Translations under genes and position numbers: made by a program | Assembly (NCBI GenBank): GCA_949361645.1 | Contig: OX442426.1 | Location: 1,603,841 to 1,667,840 of the forward strand | Origin: Spongilla lacustris | Lineage: Eukaryota; Porifera; Demospongiae; Spongillida; Spongillidae | Reading direction: 5' to 3' | Length of the DNA stretch: 64,000 nucleotides | Shown here: positions 46,650 through 60,349 of the stretch, piece after piece | Layout: each line of letters begins with the position of its first letter | Position numbering within the stretch: position 1 is the stretch's first letter | Notes under the pieces: model-generated | The model's input: the letters and a program-made list of their open reading frames with translations, nothing else | What the model was told of the DNA's origin: nothing | Databases searched by the model: none

Positions 46650-48517
46650 TTACTTTAACTGTGGCCGACACTCGGGACAGTACCATTTTCCTTTAGGAAT
46701 TTTTTCAATCTCCAGACATGCAAGATGAAACCATATAATAGGGCAAGATGCATTGTCACACTGGATCATATCATCAACACTCTCATCTAGTCCGCAATAA
46801 CACCATGTTGCAGTTGCAATTGGTTCTATAGACATACCCAATTCTTCAATACTTTCAGCATTTTTACCTGTGATCACATATTGTCTGGTAAACCATTTTT
46901 CTATCACCTCTGGAAGAATGACATGAATATAGAAAGTACTAATCTTGTCGACAGTGTTACTGAAAAATGCATTGTCAGGCTTTATACGTTCAACAAATAT
47001 TCCTTTCATTTTCCATACTACAAAGTCTGCAATGTTTGCTTGGCATATTATCATTTAATTGGGCTTGAACTTAATAATAATATGCATGACTTGTACTTAA
47101 GTGTAATTCACCATTAAATGTATGAAGGCAGTCAATGGAATTGACTGCATCATGCGGTGAGCATTCACGGGCATTGTATGGACATTTAATTTCTAGAACG
47201 CCCTTACCACAACAGTCACAACAAATAATGCCATCAGGAGATGCTCCAAGATGTGGGTACAGTGGATTGATTACAAGACCACTGGATGATATTTTAACAT
47301 TTTTGTGATATGATTGTAGGGAGGATTCATAGCTGATTCTTGCTATTCCTTCATGTTCTATACCCCATCTGTGTCAAATAAGAATAAATATATATAACTG
47401 AATGCATGCAGGCTTAGATAGACGCTCATGCAGCTAGATTTTGCTTTGGCAATTACCTTATCGCACTTGATGTGAACTTCATTAAGTTGGGATAACATAA
47501 GCTCTTTACCAGTGAAATAGAGGGATTTAGTGGGTCACATCTGGCAACTTGCTTAATCTTTGAAGCTGTAATTCTTCCAGCCCGAAATCTGTGCCACAAT
47601 TTAGACTTACTTTGCTCTCTTGTTTTTCGTCTAAGCATTGTGCTTGTTCATCCGTAACAACAAGGGATTGAAAAAGTATTTGAGACTCTAAAATAAGATC
47701 ATTGAATGCATGAGATATACATTCTGGTTTATAATAGCTAGACATTAGGGGAGGCAGCAGTGATGACTGGGAAGTAGGGTTAAAGCTGTTGCAATATCCT
47801 GGTACAATAGACAGACTGAGAATAGCTGCCTTTGGATTAACTTCATGTAGATCCTTGAAGAACACAGCTAATTCTGCACCATTGGGTGCAGTAACATTGA
47901 CAGGTGAACAACTAACAGCCTGAAGTGGAAACTTCATAGGGCTTTCAAACTGGATGTCACGGATTTTTGCAAAAGGCATCTAAAAATGTATATATGCATG
48001 GTAGGCCTATAATTCTGCGCTACAGGACATGCAACTTACATCAGGGTTTTGAGATGTAACAATCCAGCTGCATCTTTATGAAGTACAAGATGTGTTCTTT
48101 ACCATGTCTGCTTTAGCCATTGTGGAGTACAGCAATGCAGCGATGTGTGAGCAAGCCTCTCCTGCACCTGCCATGCAATTGCAGTGTGCACAAACAACAG
48201 TGCCACTATAACGTACTCCAACCCAGGGTACAAGTGGTGGATCGCTCATTTTTCTGGCTATATTTGACCTATATACAGGTGGGATGCAATGAATGCAGAT
48301 TTTAATTTCATACTGATTGTACCTTGGCTGTAAGCAAACATAAGTCTGCACTTATTTTCAGCAATTTTATTCCGCTTACATAACCACTAGTGATATAATT
48401 CCAAGCTTCGGTGCTCTTGTAAGCCTCCAGGTCATCTTTAGTGCAGGGACTAGGCGAGAAAAGCAGATATGTACAAATATCAGTCCGGCCACGACTCAGG
48501 GCTTCCAATCCAAACAT
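46650..48517 (-). pseudogene. SWIM zinc finger - YqaJ nuclease - PHD protein, frameshifted
   Basis: Read on the minus strand: an N-terminal exon (48517-~48327, AYKSTEAWNYITSGYVSG), a SWIM finger exon (VVCAHCNCMAGAGEACSHIA, about 48250-48105) and a middle region (47979-47640). The YqaJ exonuclease core follows, with RAGRITASK, Asp in LGASPDGII, the Glu-x-Lys of VLEIKCPY and Gln in YYYQVQAQL. A C-terminal PHD finger ends it (CYCGLDESVDDMIQC ... WFHLAC ... WYCPEC). Frames break near 47650 and 47050. YqaJ nucleases resemble phage recombination exonucleases. It is convergent with the transposase at 45150-46587, ending about 60 bp away, which supports one two-gene element. Confidence 0.8.
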
Positions 48518-48599
48518 CCGGAGCGGTAAGATATGGATCCATATCTAAGTATAGCATATCCAGTTTCTCTCTGCATGTCCAGCAATTGCGGACTTGAAT

Positions 48600-49390
48600 A
48601 ATTGATTACCCGCGTTACGCGTTAAAAATTAATTGAACGGGAAGTCTATGGAGAAATGTCTTCCAACGCGCACCGTTCTTAAACGGAATATAAATGTTAA
48701 GTCTACCAGACGGATTATGATACAGAAGAAGATAGCCCATCTTTTTTGTGTTCTGGTCTCCGTTAAAATCTGTTCACTGCTATTTCCATACTCCGTTTTG
48801 TGTTCGCTGCATACCTTTGTACATGGAACATGCATTTGTTATGTTTCTTCAATTTCTTTCCAATCACGCAGACCGAAAGTTCAAGTCTACCAAGTGGTTT
48901 ATAAAACCTAAACCACCGAGACATTTTTAGGCACAATTAGTATAATTTTGCCCCCTACGCAACAATTTCCCTTGGCAACTTTGTGGACTCCACTGTAAAA
49001 TGTGGGACAAATATATGACGTAATTCATGCATACGTCACGGCGGTACTAATAATGTAGCTAGCCGTGTTGTCGGTAGTGGACGTACATGCACCAAGCAAG
49101 AGTAAAAGTAGGGCGTACGAGGCGCGCGTGCGAACATGCACACTCTGGACTAGCTGCGATCAGACCAACATCCATGATAGCTAGCTTCTGTAAAGCGATC
49201 ACGTTGTACAAGCGGCTAGCGCTGATTCATAATACTGTCGACTCGTCGAGCCACTAGCTAGGACAACTCTAGCTTGCTACAGCTAGCGCTAGGTTTTTGT
49301 CGAGTCAGTACCAGTACGTGACGTGCGCAGTAATTAAAAGCAGATTCGCATCGACATAGCCGGGTGAGTACGCGTTTAATGTTTACAGAT
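48600..49390. other. No gene recognised
   Basis: Short frames only; it may contain the right end of the ISL2EU-like element, whose terminus I could not define. Confidence 0.4.
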
Positions 49391-49396
49391 ACATTC

Positions 49397-49833
49397 TATG
49401 GGGGGTGATCACTGCCATAATTCGACACGCGCACGCTTTTCGTATTCGGGTCGCGCCATCTCGTATTCGGGTCGCGCCGTCTCGTATTCGGGTCGTGCCG
49501 TTTCGTATTCGGGTCGTGCCATCTCGTATTCGGGTCGTGCCGTCTCGTATTTGGGTGGTGCCATCTCGTTACAGCTCCGTAACAGTACGTTAGGTAAGAA
49601 CATTCTGTTACAGCTCCGTTACAGACATGATATCTCTTAGCCGTTTATTGTCGTGATTGCATAATACCATTGCCATCGTTCCGTACCAGGCTACGGTTTG
49701 GATCCAGGGAATTTGTTTTGCTTGTATAGTATATATTAAATCAGCCGAGTGCCGGCAGTACGCTCAGCTTCCTTCCTCTCCGTGCATCTTCTAATTGGAC
49801 AGTACGTAGGAACGGTACGTTCTGACCATGCAA
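49397..49833 (+). repeat. Left terminal inverted repeat of the 13.1-kb element
   Basis: After the end sequence come six units of a 21-bp repeat (CGTATTCGGGTCGTGCCATCT, 49441-49566), then a GTTACAGCTCCGT duplication and a segment ending GGAACGGTACGTTCTGACCAT. Matches 62090-62492 in inverse orientation. Confidence 0.9.
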
Positions 49834-49839
49834 GTCACA

Positions 49840-52800
49840 TGCAATGACGACGATCTGTATAACTCAGCTCGTTTACCAATGGAAACAGTTACAGACATCA
49901 ATGGTGTTCAGTTGGTAACTGTGTAGATATATTCATGCAGAGATCTAATACATCTGGAGATGTCTAGGTATGTCCCAGCGCGCTCACGAATGTCAAACGA
50001 ATTCGTGTGTCAGTGAACACACAGTGCTGGCTAACAGTAGAAGGAGCTGCAAGGGGAAAATGAGATCATGATAAAAGCTTGTAATAAACATCTTATACAA
50101 GATTGCCCCCTGCCATTGTCCCCTCTCCTCCCCAGACTTACTCAGATGTGTTAAACCTTAAATCCCCAGGTCCAAGTCCCTACGCATAGGACCAATATTT
50201 GAAAATTCTGCAGGTGTTTGGCATCCAATTCTGTACTGTTGTTTGATGTGTCTATTGCGCTAAATTTCAGATCTAATTTTTAAATCACACACTTGGTTAC
50301 ATGATGTAAAAAAAATGCATGTGGTTCTTAAAGCGTGATGTGTGTGCTACTTAAAACAGTCTATGGCAGTGATTGGTTTTGCCATATTTACCAAAAACGC
50401 ACTGTACGTTTTCAAGATTTTGTCCATTCTGTTTGCTATTCCAGCAACAAGCGATTGACAATTACCTATCCTTCATATGTTTGTCGAGCTAGCAAATTCC
50501 AAATCTACAATGTACATTTTTATTTGCTTAGTGCTGTTTTCCGTTAACATGTTATTCTGCTCTTTGTAACATTATGTGTTGGTACTTGAAGTTGGTTTGC
50601 AATTTACAGAAAATGCATCTTTTAGCAATGCGCTATTGACTGTAGTTGAATCTGAATTGCAAGGAAGCACCAGTATTTTCTGAATTGATAACCATTTCTA
50701 CAATACAATGAGATTTTGATTTGTTCTCTGCTTATGTGAGTTTGCTAAAAATTTATTTTTATTTGTGTCCTAAGCGTAGGACAACGGGGGGATTAAAGGT
50801 AAAATTAATTGGTTGAATATCGCAGTACAATGCACTGCAAAGCTAGTGCTAGTATGAGGCTGCATAAACCAACTATCACATTAAAACTTTGTGTGGGAGG
50901 GCACATCTCCTCCAAAATCCTCCCTAGCCTTGAAACTGTCCTAATTAAAATCCTAAATTTTTTCCCTCATGAATTGCAAGTAGGTTTTGTAGACATAGAA
51001 ATAAATACACCCCTGTTCCACAGAAAAAAGAGTTTACAAGCCCACAGCCTACTCAATCTGGCAAGGACATGCTGCAAATCTACTTGTGTGTTTGGGGTTG
51101 GTGGAACCAATGCTGCTTGCAGCTACAGTATCTGGCTACCAAGGTAACTGGGGGATGCAGGAACAGCAACTGTTGCCACAGCAGAGTAGTTACCACCTCC
51201 ACTGGATCTATCCACTGTGAACACCAGGATGATCCCATTGGGTTCCCACAGCACCACTAGACATCCTCACTGATATATATGATTATGCACTGATGCAGCA
51301 TAAGAACCATCCCTGCGCTGAAGGGAGAGGGGAGAATAGGTGATATAATAATACTTGCATATGCGTCTACAATACAACCCACACTACAATAGTACCGTCC
51401 AATCCTTTATATTAATCTGCATGCATGCTACATGTATACTGTACAATGGGTATTATTTGTTTGCACACCCTTACCCAATCAATGATTTTACACCATCCCC
51501 ACAATATTAGTACACAGAAAACCTACCATCTTCATATCCACCGTTATTGGTAGCCATTGGTGCACAATGAATGCGCTCAAGATGCCCAGCAGGTCACAAC
51601 ATACAATGTTACAGGTGGACTCAATTCCCTACACCAACACTGTTTGTGCGGGAGAGGAGGGGGTGAATAAGATGACATCACACAAGAGATTGCATACATT
51701 GTATGCTTCTACTCTGTCACACATGCACCATATACAAGGTTCATAACACAGCTTCCCCACACTGAACACATGCTATCCTCATATCCACAGTCTGGCACAC
51801 AAAAATTGTACCATGCAGGTGGTACATTTTTTGGTAGCCTAAATTACACTACTTGGTACACGCAGAACATTTACCAGGTTTGCCCACAACAGTGGATATG
51901 TGGTTCAAATATACAATACAGTGTTATTAGGTCATATTGGTTTGCCTATAAGGTACACACCCATTTTGAAAGGGCCTACATGATCAAATTTGTGCATTGT
52001 TCTATTACTGAAACATCTTTAGAAACCTCAGTCATAATATACTTCAACCTTTTTAACCTCCAATCGCCCTAGGACTAACTAAAGTGCTGAATATAACAAA
52101 TGGCTGCTTTTAAAACTCTAACAATGTTTCGTCTTATTTAGTATTTAGTGCATGCTACTTGGTTTTCCATTATCTTTCATCTTGTGTCACAAGATAAAAG
52201 CATCCAGACATTGCACATCCATCAATTTGTGGGCATTACAGCGAAAATGGGAAACAACTTCATCGTTGGTGATGCTGTTGTAGGAAAGATATAAAAAGAA
52301 TCAGAATTGTTCTTTAAGTGTTGCACAGATCATCGGAGCAGGTCACCAGTGTCAGAATCACATAAAGTGGTCGGATGGCACAACCATGGATGAAACAGTT
52401 CAGGGCATTGATAAATTCTAACCACTTATGTAAACAAGACTATTATCTTTTTCTACATAAGTGCCTTTGTGACCTTTTACATGCACAGCTGGCATCAATA
52501 GCTACATGTACCTTCCTATCTTTCAAATTCAGCTTAGGAACAGATAAGTACGTGCCAATATCAATTTGAAGCCTAGATTTTACTACCAACTATAAATGGA
52601 CACTTTTTTCTCATTTTTTCTTGAAGCAATATTAAATACCTAGTCTTGGTGTCCTATGTTCAAGATTGCTATATGTAATGCTAAGGTGCTATTGAAGTAC
52701 AACTCTTAAGAATCCTTACAAAGGCTATTATTAACCTCAATGCCTCATACACAAACAATTCCTTTAGTGCTCGTAAAATAAGAAATGTTCAGCGCATACA

Positions 52801-52960
52801 AGGACGAATGAGATTGGCTTGCATGTGATGCAATGACGGGGGGTGGGGGTGGGGGGGCACCTTGCGATTAACATAGCACTATTTTGGATCCTTGTATGTT
52901 GTACATGTCAATAGTGCCTTTTCCTCTGTGAAAACACTGGAGGCTCTAAACAGCCATGGA
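49840..52960. other. No gene supported inside the 13.1-kb element
   Basis: Several frames of 60-112 codons (for example 50809-51147) have plausible composition but no recognisable domain or splice pattern. GGGTGGGGG runs occur near 52839. Confidence 0.35.
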
Positions 52961-53219
52961 GCAACTTAAGGTTTCCCTAAGCATTTATTAACCATGTGGG
53001 CTACAGGAGAGTCTGAGGATATGAATTGGTGATCACATCCTGCTTGAGGCAACAACTGTCCATACAGGCCAAGAAGAACCTTAAATTCATCATATCAAAC
53101 TGCGGCTCCACAGCCAAGCATTCACCCATGTCACCATAAGAGGTAGCATGTCAAACGACCGCACATAATTGTGAAAACTTTAGTGTAATTGATATTGCAC
53201 CAAGGTTCGCTGGCAATGG

Positions 53220-53535
53220 AATGTGACATGGTACACTGACTGTTGGTGGTATCACATGTTTGGAACCATTTTTTGGGATCTGCACTGTCGATGCCTATAT
53301 GGCCTACAAATATGAGTTTGAGCAGGCTTTTTCAGATCCGAAAGATGTTGATAGCTTTATTGCATTCATTGGCAAACTGGGTCACCAGCTGATTCTTAAT
53401 GAATTCCTAGAAGATGGGCGAACAGTTTGCCGACATTCAAATGAAGGGGAAGTCATTGAGGAGGCAACTATAATTCTATTTCTAGATGTACATGTATGTA
53501 AATGTATTATTTTTCTCTGCATTTTAGGCCTATGA
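53220..53535 (+). pseudogene. Possible transposase scrap
   Basis: The frame contains FGICTVDAYMAYKYEF and FIAFIGKLGHQLILNEFLED, a pattern like the C-terminal part of some DDE transposases (cTVDAYxAYxxE...LxxQLxxN). The upstream in-frame sequence has stops. Family not determined. Confidence 0.3.
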
Positions 53536-55797
53536 CGGTCACACTACTCACCACTAATTATGTACAACCAATGTATCAGATGAAAACTGAATCAACACAT
53601 TATGTGCAACGAAAGTGCACAGCATGCCATTCGAAATGCTCCTACTGCTGTTGGTTGCAGTAATATTGCTGCAAACACAATAATGGTATTCAATAATCTG
53701 TGATGAGAAAGGGTTAACCAATTCAAAGTATGTATGTGTAATTACTATTTTATATCCATGTTTAACACTTTATAACACCGCATCCACGAGAGACACGGGG
53801 AAATTTGGGGGCATTTGTGAATATTGATAATTCCCTCCTATCGTTTTTTTGACTGGATGATCAGAAAGCTCACCCATTTGTAAATAGTAATTTCTACTTT
53901 TTCTGCAATGGTGCTCTATAAATAACTCCCTGTTACATGAAAATATTGAATGGGTACGTGATGTGGTAAATGCCCTCGCATACACTTTTTTCAGGGTCAT
54001 GTTTCCCACCACCTTGAGTATTACTGAATCAAAATTGCATTAAATATGGGTAAGCCAAAGCTTCTATTGCACTCGATTTCAGCAGTAAGTTACAAGACAT
54101 TTTCGCTCGCAGTAGACAGGGGGCGTGGTCCACTCATCCAAAGTACCAGCGATGGCAGGTTTTGCAAGTTCTACCAAAACATACAGTCTGTACTTGTATG
54201 GATAGAGTCATGGTATGTTATTTAGTAAAACAGGAAGAAAGATTCTTGAAGTCCGCCCACGCAAAAATTCACTCACGGTAATGCCGTTTTCTTATTTCAT
54301 TACCTTGCACTGCATATCACACTGACCGTGAGAGTTGATAACTTAGAGCCATAATTTTAAACCATTTTCACATAGTTTCATACAGTTTTTACGCATTTAT
54401 TGTAATGCTCTAGAAGCAATATGTTATTTTAAAAATCTGTACCTCTTACGCAATAACGCTAGAACCAATCAACTATGCAATGATGTTTCGAGCCAATGGT
54501 ATGTCTGTTTGAGAAACAAAAAATGCAACATGCCTCATAATGGTACATGTAGTGAAATCTCCACTTAAAACCAAGCAATTCAATCTAGAGGGAATTAATC
54601 ATTTTTCGGTTTGCCTCAAAATAGACTAAATTTTCCTGCGTTTCTCGTGGATATGGTGATAAATAACCCTACATTTGTGTATTAAAATCATGAAATGTAA
54701 TTGGTTAATGGAAAGAGTGCTCATAAACTCAGTGCCAAGTAGAATTGGGTATGACTAGCTCAAATATAAATTCTCCTCCTGAATGCTAATTTTACTCTTC
54801 ATGTAAATGCAATCATTTATAGTTTGAAGCACAATGCATGCCCCCTGAAATAGAGCACATATGGGCGCGAAGTTAAAAGCAAAAAAAAAAAAAAAACTGA
54901 TTCACTTTCTCCACTTAATTTACAAAAAAAAACTCATTCTGCTACAGTAATATCGAAAAATAAATGAATTGTTAATGGTAGATCGAACAAACACCTACAT
55001 GTAGCCTTGTAGGCAAAAAGTGCTGTTTTAGCCTACGTGTAGGTGTTCTATTGCAACCTATGGTCCTTGCATTTTAAAATGTTGAACTTGAATAATGTAA
55101 CATCATAGGGCTTCGTTTTTAATTTGCTTTGGAGCTCATTCTACCATTGGCTCTTTAGATACACAATTAAGATGAAGGAGTGTACAAAAATTGCCTACAA
55201 TCCTAATGAAAGGTAGGAAATCGTGTGTGTTTGGCAAAAAGAGTTAAAAATTATATCTGCCTAAAAAAGCGAAGAATGCTTCTTGTAAGTTTTTTTCAAA
55301 TCAGAACAACTCCAGCTAAATGAGGGGCGTGCACCAACAGCATACATAGCACTAGCAGCATGTTGGCATTGTTTTCTGCCGCCACTTTGCAAGTAGCCTT
55401 CTTTGGTAAATTGATCCTCATTATTTCAAACGTTGGCTAAATTGTTTGTTCACTGTTTGGAAAACAAAAAGTGATTTGCAATGCCTACATGTATGCGTAG
55501 GTGACAATCTATCATTAAAACGTTTTCTTCTTAACTACTATTTATCCAACTATACAATGCTTATTTGAATTAATTTCAAAATTGAAATGTAGTAGTTCTA
55601 GATCTAGGACCACTAATGTTCTAGATCTAGGACCAATGCCTGGAGATTAACGGTTAGTTAGTGTGAGTAAAAAAAAAGCTAATGTGCTAATGTTTCATGC
55701 AAGATACAACTCTCAGCCATTTTTAATGCACTCTATACACAGCCTTTCTCCATTATGTTTGTATACGCTGTGTACATTGGCCTATATATTATTATAT

Positions 55798-56105
55798 GGG
55801 ACAGTTTCTGATAAAATGGCCCTTCGTTTATAATTATAAAATCTTATAATATTTGAATTGTAATAACTTCTGAACGGTTAAGGCTATCAACCTCCTATTG
55901 TCAACACTGCATACCACGCCGTTTCTCTACAGTAAAATACATTTTGGGGTCTTGCTGCCAGTATTGCAACGTCCAATACCCCACCGGGTTCAAACCCAAC
56001 ATAACTTTCTGTAGGAGTAATCAAATCATTTCAAATTCGGTTTGAAGGTGGAGAGGTCCTATCCTATTTATTTGTTCTGTTCGTTAATTTTTATGCCATC
56101 CATTA
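55798..56105 (+). repeat. Diverged single-arm copy of the 6560 fold-back family
   Basis: Starts GGGACAGTTTCTGAT and matches the left arm at 6560-6900 through GTTCTGTTCGTTAATTTTTA, with many substitutions; the opposite arm is absent. Confidence 0.8.
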
Positions 56106-56574
56106 CAAATGCCATGCATGTGCGTAAGTAATAAGTTACATGGCTTGGTTAAAAAGTACTGATATGCATGTACGCAAGCACAAGTGAGTACCCACAAGAG
56201 TGCTGTCTTGTTCACGTTAAAGTTACTCGCAAGTGCTGTCTCGTTCACATTTAGCAACTTTCGTCCACACACTTAATAACTCAAAGGTGGACCACATGCC
56301 CTACACATCAAATTCATTTCGATACTCTTGAGGGAGAATATCACACAATTGCACAAATGATGATACCTCACACATGCATCATATACAATATATCACATAG
56401 CTTCCCCACACAGAACACTTACCATCCTCATATCCACAATAGTCCCACACACACAATCACTAAGTGGACATCAACTTGTGTTGTGTAGCCTGACTTTGAT
56501 GCACACTGAAGGTTCACAATGCTGTAGGTGGATCCCATGCCCTTCACTGACACAGCATCAAATTCATCTTCTAA

Positions 56575-56600
56575 GGGGGGGGGGGGGGGGGGGGGGGGGG
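56575..56600 (+). repeat. 26-bp G homopolymer
   Basis: Uninterrupted G run; non-coding context inside the 13.1-kb element. Confidence 0.95.
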
Positions 56601-59600
56601 AAGAGATTAGGATGACATCAGACCAGAGATAGCACACAATGATAGTTGCATGTGCTTCTACCATGCAACCCACATTGCTCATCAATGTCACACAGCCTCC
56701 CCAAACTGAAATAGAACACCTAACTTCCAAACAACACAGAAATGATGTAATCTACTATGTTGTTGCATTGCATGGGTAATGATCAGCAGAAGCTAAGCTC
56801 AGAAACCCTACTGCTACGTGCAGTACACTATATTAATAGTGCAGCACCTTACATAGTGAAATTAATGAAGGGGAATAATGCACGTAAATCAAGGTGATAC
56901 CACGTGTCTTCCCTCCCGCTCATTCTAGCTCTCCCCATTTCATCTTTCAGAACAACCACTGTCTCTTACATGCGCTTGAGTTACCTCATAGCAAAGCCAC
57001 ATCCATATTGAGCCCTGATGTTGCATGTGATCAGATCCACAAACAAATCTGAGCCCCTTTCCTCGTCATCTGTTAATAAATTAAACACGTTAATACCAAT
57101 TACGTCGCTGTGAGCTCGGGTTTCATCATGTACCGTCTTAATGATGACTCCAAATTTCCACAACGGAGTATTTCTGCAGTGTTCAAGTGCTTTTCGCACC
57201 CTGGTCTGCCAGGTCGGACTGCGAGCGTTTGTTGTTGTCGCGACGCCATTTTAATACGCGCACGTGGCTTTGTGGTCTACGGTGAATTCATTTGATACTG
57301 GTAAGTAGTTTCGGATAAAACGTTGAACAGCTCATGTCATGACTGATGTCAAACGTTAACAACTATGGAGCAAACTTGCTATTTAAAGTTTAGGCAAGTT
57401 TCGAAGCAATATAAGAAGATGATTTTTAAAAAGGCCTTGAATGAGCCGGTGTCATAAATTCATAGTCAGTACTAGTAGCTAAACGCTGGCCAATAATTCG
57501 CGCCAAGATAAATAATATCACAATCTACTTGCTACTTACACAGATTGATAATTAGTGCACATGATGGAGGAACACTTTCTTGCTGAATGCACCTGAAATG
57601 GTACTGACCACTGTTGGAATTTGTATTGCATTGTATTCTGGTCAGTAACCTACTTGTGCATATTAATATATTACATTTATTTCAAAGCTGGTAAACCTTT
57701 TATGCAACCCCAATATGATATGGGTATGGAGTGGTGGACTGGTGGTATTTTCGTATCACACACTGTACTCAGCAAGTGCACGTGGAGCTCGTGTTCTTTA
57801 AATTCTCACCAGTTGAAAGCATTACTTAGCACATACACGAGCATTTCATTAAAAATATATATAAGGCATGGCTGAAATCTGATATGAGAGTCTGAAATAA
57901 ATTGACATAATAGGATCCATATAGTCTGAGTGTATATAGTAATGTCACATAAACACAAATTCACATTGTTTGTCGTGCCTGGCATACTTCAGAAATAAGG
58001 TTATATAATGCAAAGGTTATTCCCAAACTTGGATGTCCTTTTACTACCCAAGCCTGTTCAGTGATACGAAGATAGAAATATTGCAACCTGTACTGCCTAA
58101 ATCCCCCATGTTGCATGGAGTGTTAATGGCCTTACGCTTACATGTAATTACTGATCAGTTACGGAAAGTACACACACGCATTGGAAGTAATTGCCACTTA
58201 CTGTTACATCCTTTGACATGCAGTGTTGATTAGTATATAGGTAATTATCAGTTTGTTATTTAGCATAATCCATATGATTTATATATTTAATAATCTATAT
58301 TGCTTGTGCTTTCCTTGACCAAAAATGTTGCCATGCAGTATGTCCCATTCAAACGGTACTGAATAATATTATAAGAAACATTCGGATGCAGACATTTCAC
58401 CGCCTGCCTTTACTTAGCATGATATGTGTCCCAATAATAGATTAATATGCCTTCTGTACTTCACTTTATCGGCTAAAGATTAGCAAATTATAAAAAGATT
58501 GTGAGCTGATTAACTAATAAAGATCTTGTCTGATAGTGCTTTCTTATTATTGAGACACGTACTTCAGTAATGAGCTATCATTATCATTACTGTTCAGCTG
58601 TGCAGATGTTATTAGTTTGGATGACATAATGAGAACGCTGTAGGCAGGAAGAACAGTATAGGAAAACAATCGGGCGATTCATCCTAGTGTGGAATGCAGT
58701 TACATTCTATACGAGGGGGGGGGGGGGGGGGGGGGGACAATTTACCCTCATGACCTATACAAGTTTCGTAACGTATAGATGTCAGTTAAATTCTGAACTA
58801 ACTCGCAGGCCAAGGAATTAAATGTGTCCCAGGACAGTTTGCTCTTCACCACGAATTGATGTGCCCTATGTAACTTAAATTAATACATCAAGGACAGGAA
58901 TGAGCAGTATCACAATCAATGTTTATGAGCTATATAGGTCAGTATTCATATTCAGTTTCATCACTTGCATGAAGTACAAGACCACACACAATCAATCCAA
59001 CTCATTTGAGGCTCTTTCTAGAATATCCGTCGCACACAGTCCACAGTGGTACCACTCCTTGCATCCTGAACAGTCAATCATTTTCCTTTTGTCAATAGGC
59101 ATTCAGAAAATTTCTATACTCAGTTGTTAATTCAGCTAGTTAACATCTTCATTTCTCTCCACTGGAAACTTGCATGGAGAGAACCTGTTCTTCAAGGCCT
59201 CTTGATAAATTCTGACTAATTTCACTCTGCTGCAACATACAATGACCATGTTGCATATATTAGCCGGGTGAGCTATAGCTAGCTGTTGCAAAATAAGCCA
59301 GGTCATTTTCCCCGTCTTGCTGTTAAACTTTTATCATTTTGATGCTAATCACTTTCCCTGGACATGCCAAAACAGCTACCACCTGTCATGTATGCGAGCA
59401 CCAGCTAGGCCAGTAAAAACGTTAATTCTGACACCTTGTTTATAAGCTAGGCCAGCAGTATGATCACTGTGGCAGGACTCCATGATTTGCTTCCTCTGGT
59501 GTTTGCTGAATCAGTATCACTTCCACCCATATGCCTTTCTTTGCATGTCTTGTACTGCTTTCTAAAAACTTCCACTCTGATTCTGTAGTATTTGCTCAAT

Positions 59601-60340
59601 GTTTGAATCACCCCGTAGTAGTCTACTTCACTAAACATGCATGCATTTAAATATTGCTCAGTTGTAACTCGTGCTACTGAACACTGACATAAGCGAGTGT
59701 ATTAACAAGTGGACGATCTATACCTGTTTGCTTTTCTTCGAGGGAAGGATTCTCTTTTCATTAGCGGCGCAGGGTACCTGTGGAGATATAATTCACATAA
59801 TCATGTGTGTAAGTATATGTACCAAATTTATTTCCCTTCAAGTCATATCTGTATACAGTATAGCTGGGGTAAGCATATTATTGTGCGGGCAAGTCTTAGT
59901 AACCAGCTATTAGGCATACAATATATTACCTGTATGGTGTTGATAGCAACACCATACAGTAAAGTCATATAGTTTCAGCATGCAGCCTCAGAGCTAGAGA
60001 GTGTACATTCAAATAAATTCTACATTCATCAATCAAGGCCATGCTACATGCTGATGCGGGACAGTAGAAAGGACTTCACAGCAAGTCAGGTAGCCTAATG
60101 TTGAAATGAAGTATTTCAGTCAAGTCTTGACCACAGGCATTGCCTGCAAGTTATAAGATTGCTGCACATATGCTGAGTTCTGCTAACAAACACACAATTA
60201 TTAGGTAGGTGTGAAACAACAGACACCTATAAGCTATCTGGTTTATACAGTGTTGTGTGCTTGTGTCTTGTTTTTAGTGATTTAAAAATGTATGCACAAA
60301 TTTTCCAATATCAAAAATGCCATACCTCAGGTATGTTTTC
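56601..60340. other. No gene supported
   Basis: The minus frame at 57199-56981 reads evenly but has no start other than a GTG and no domain. A G tract lies at 58715-58736. The rest is AT-rich with short frames only. Confidence 0.35.
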
Positions 60341-60349
60341 TGTATTGGA

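Noticed and set aside
56981..57300. Minus-strand gene near 57.2 kb starting at an ATG with MASRQQQ
   Set aside because: That frame ends after about 50 codons, and the better-looking overlapping frame has no ATG; no splice model connects them.
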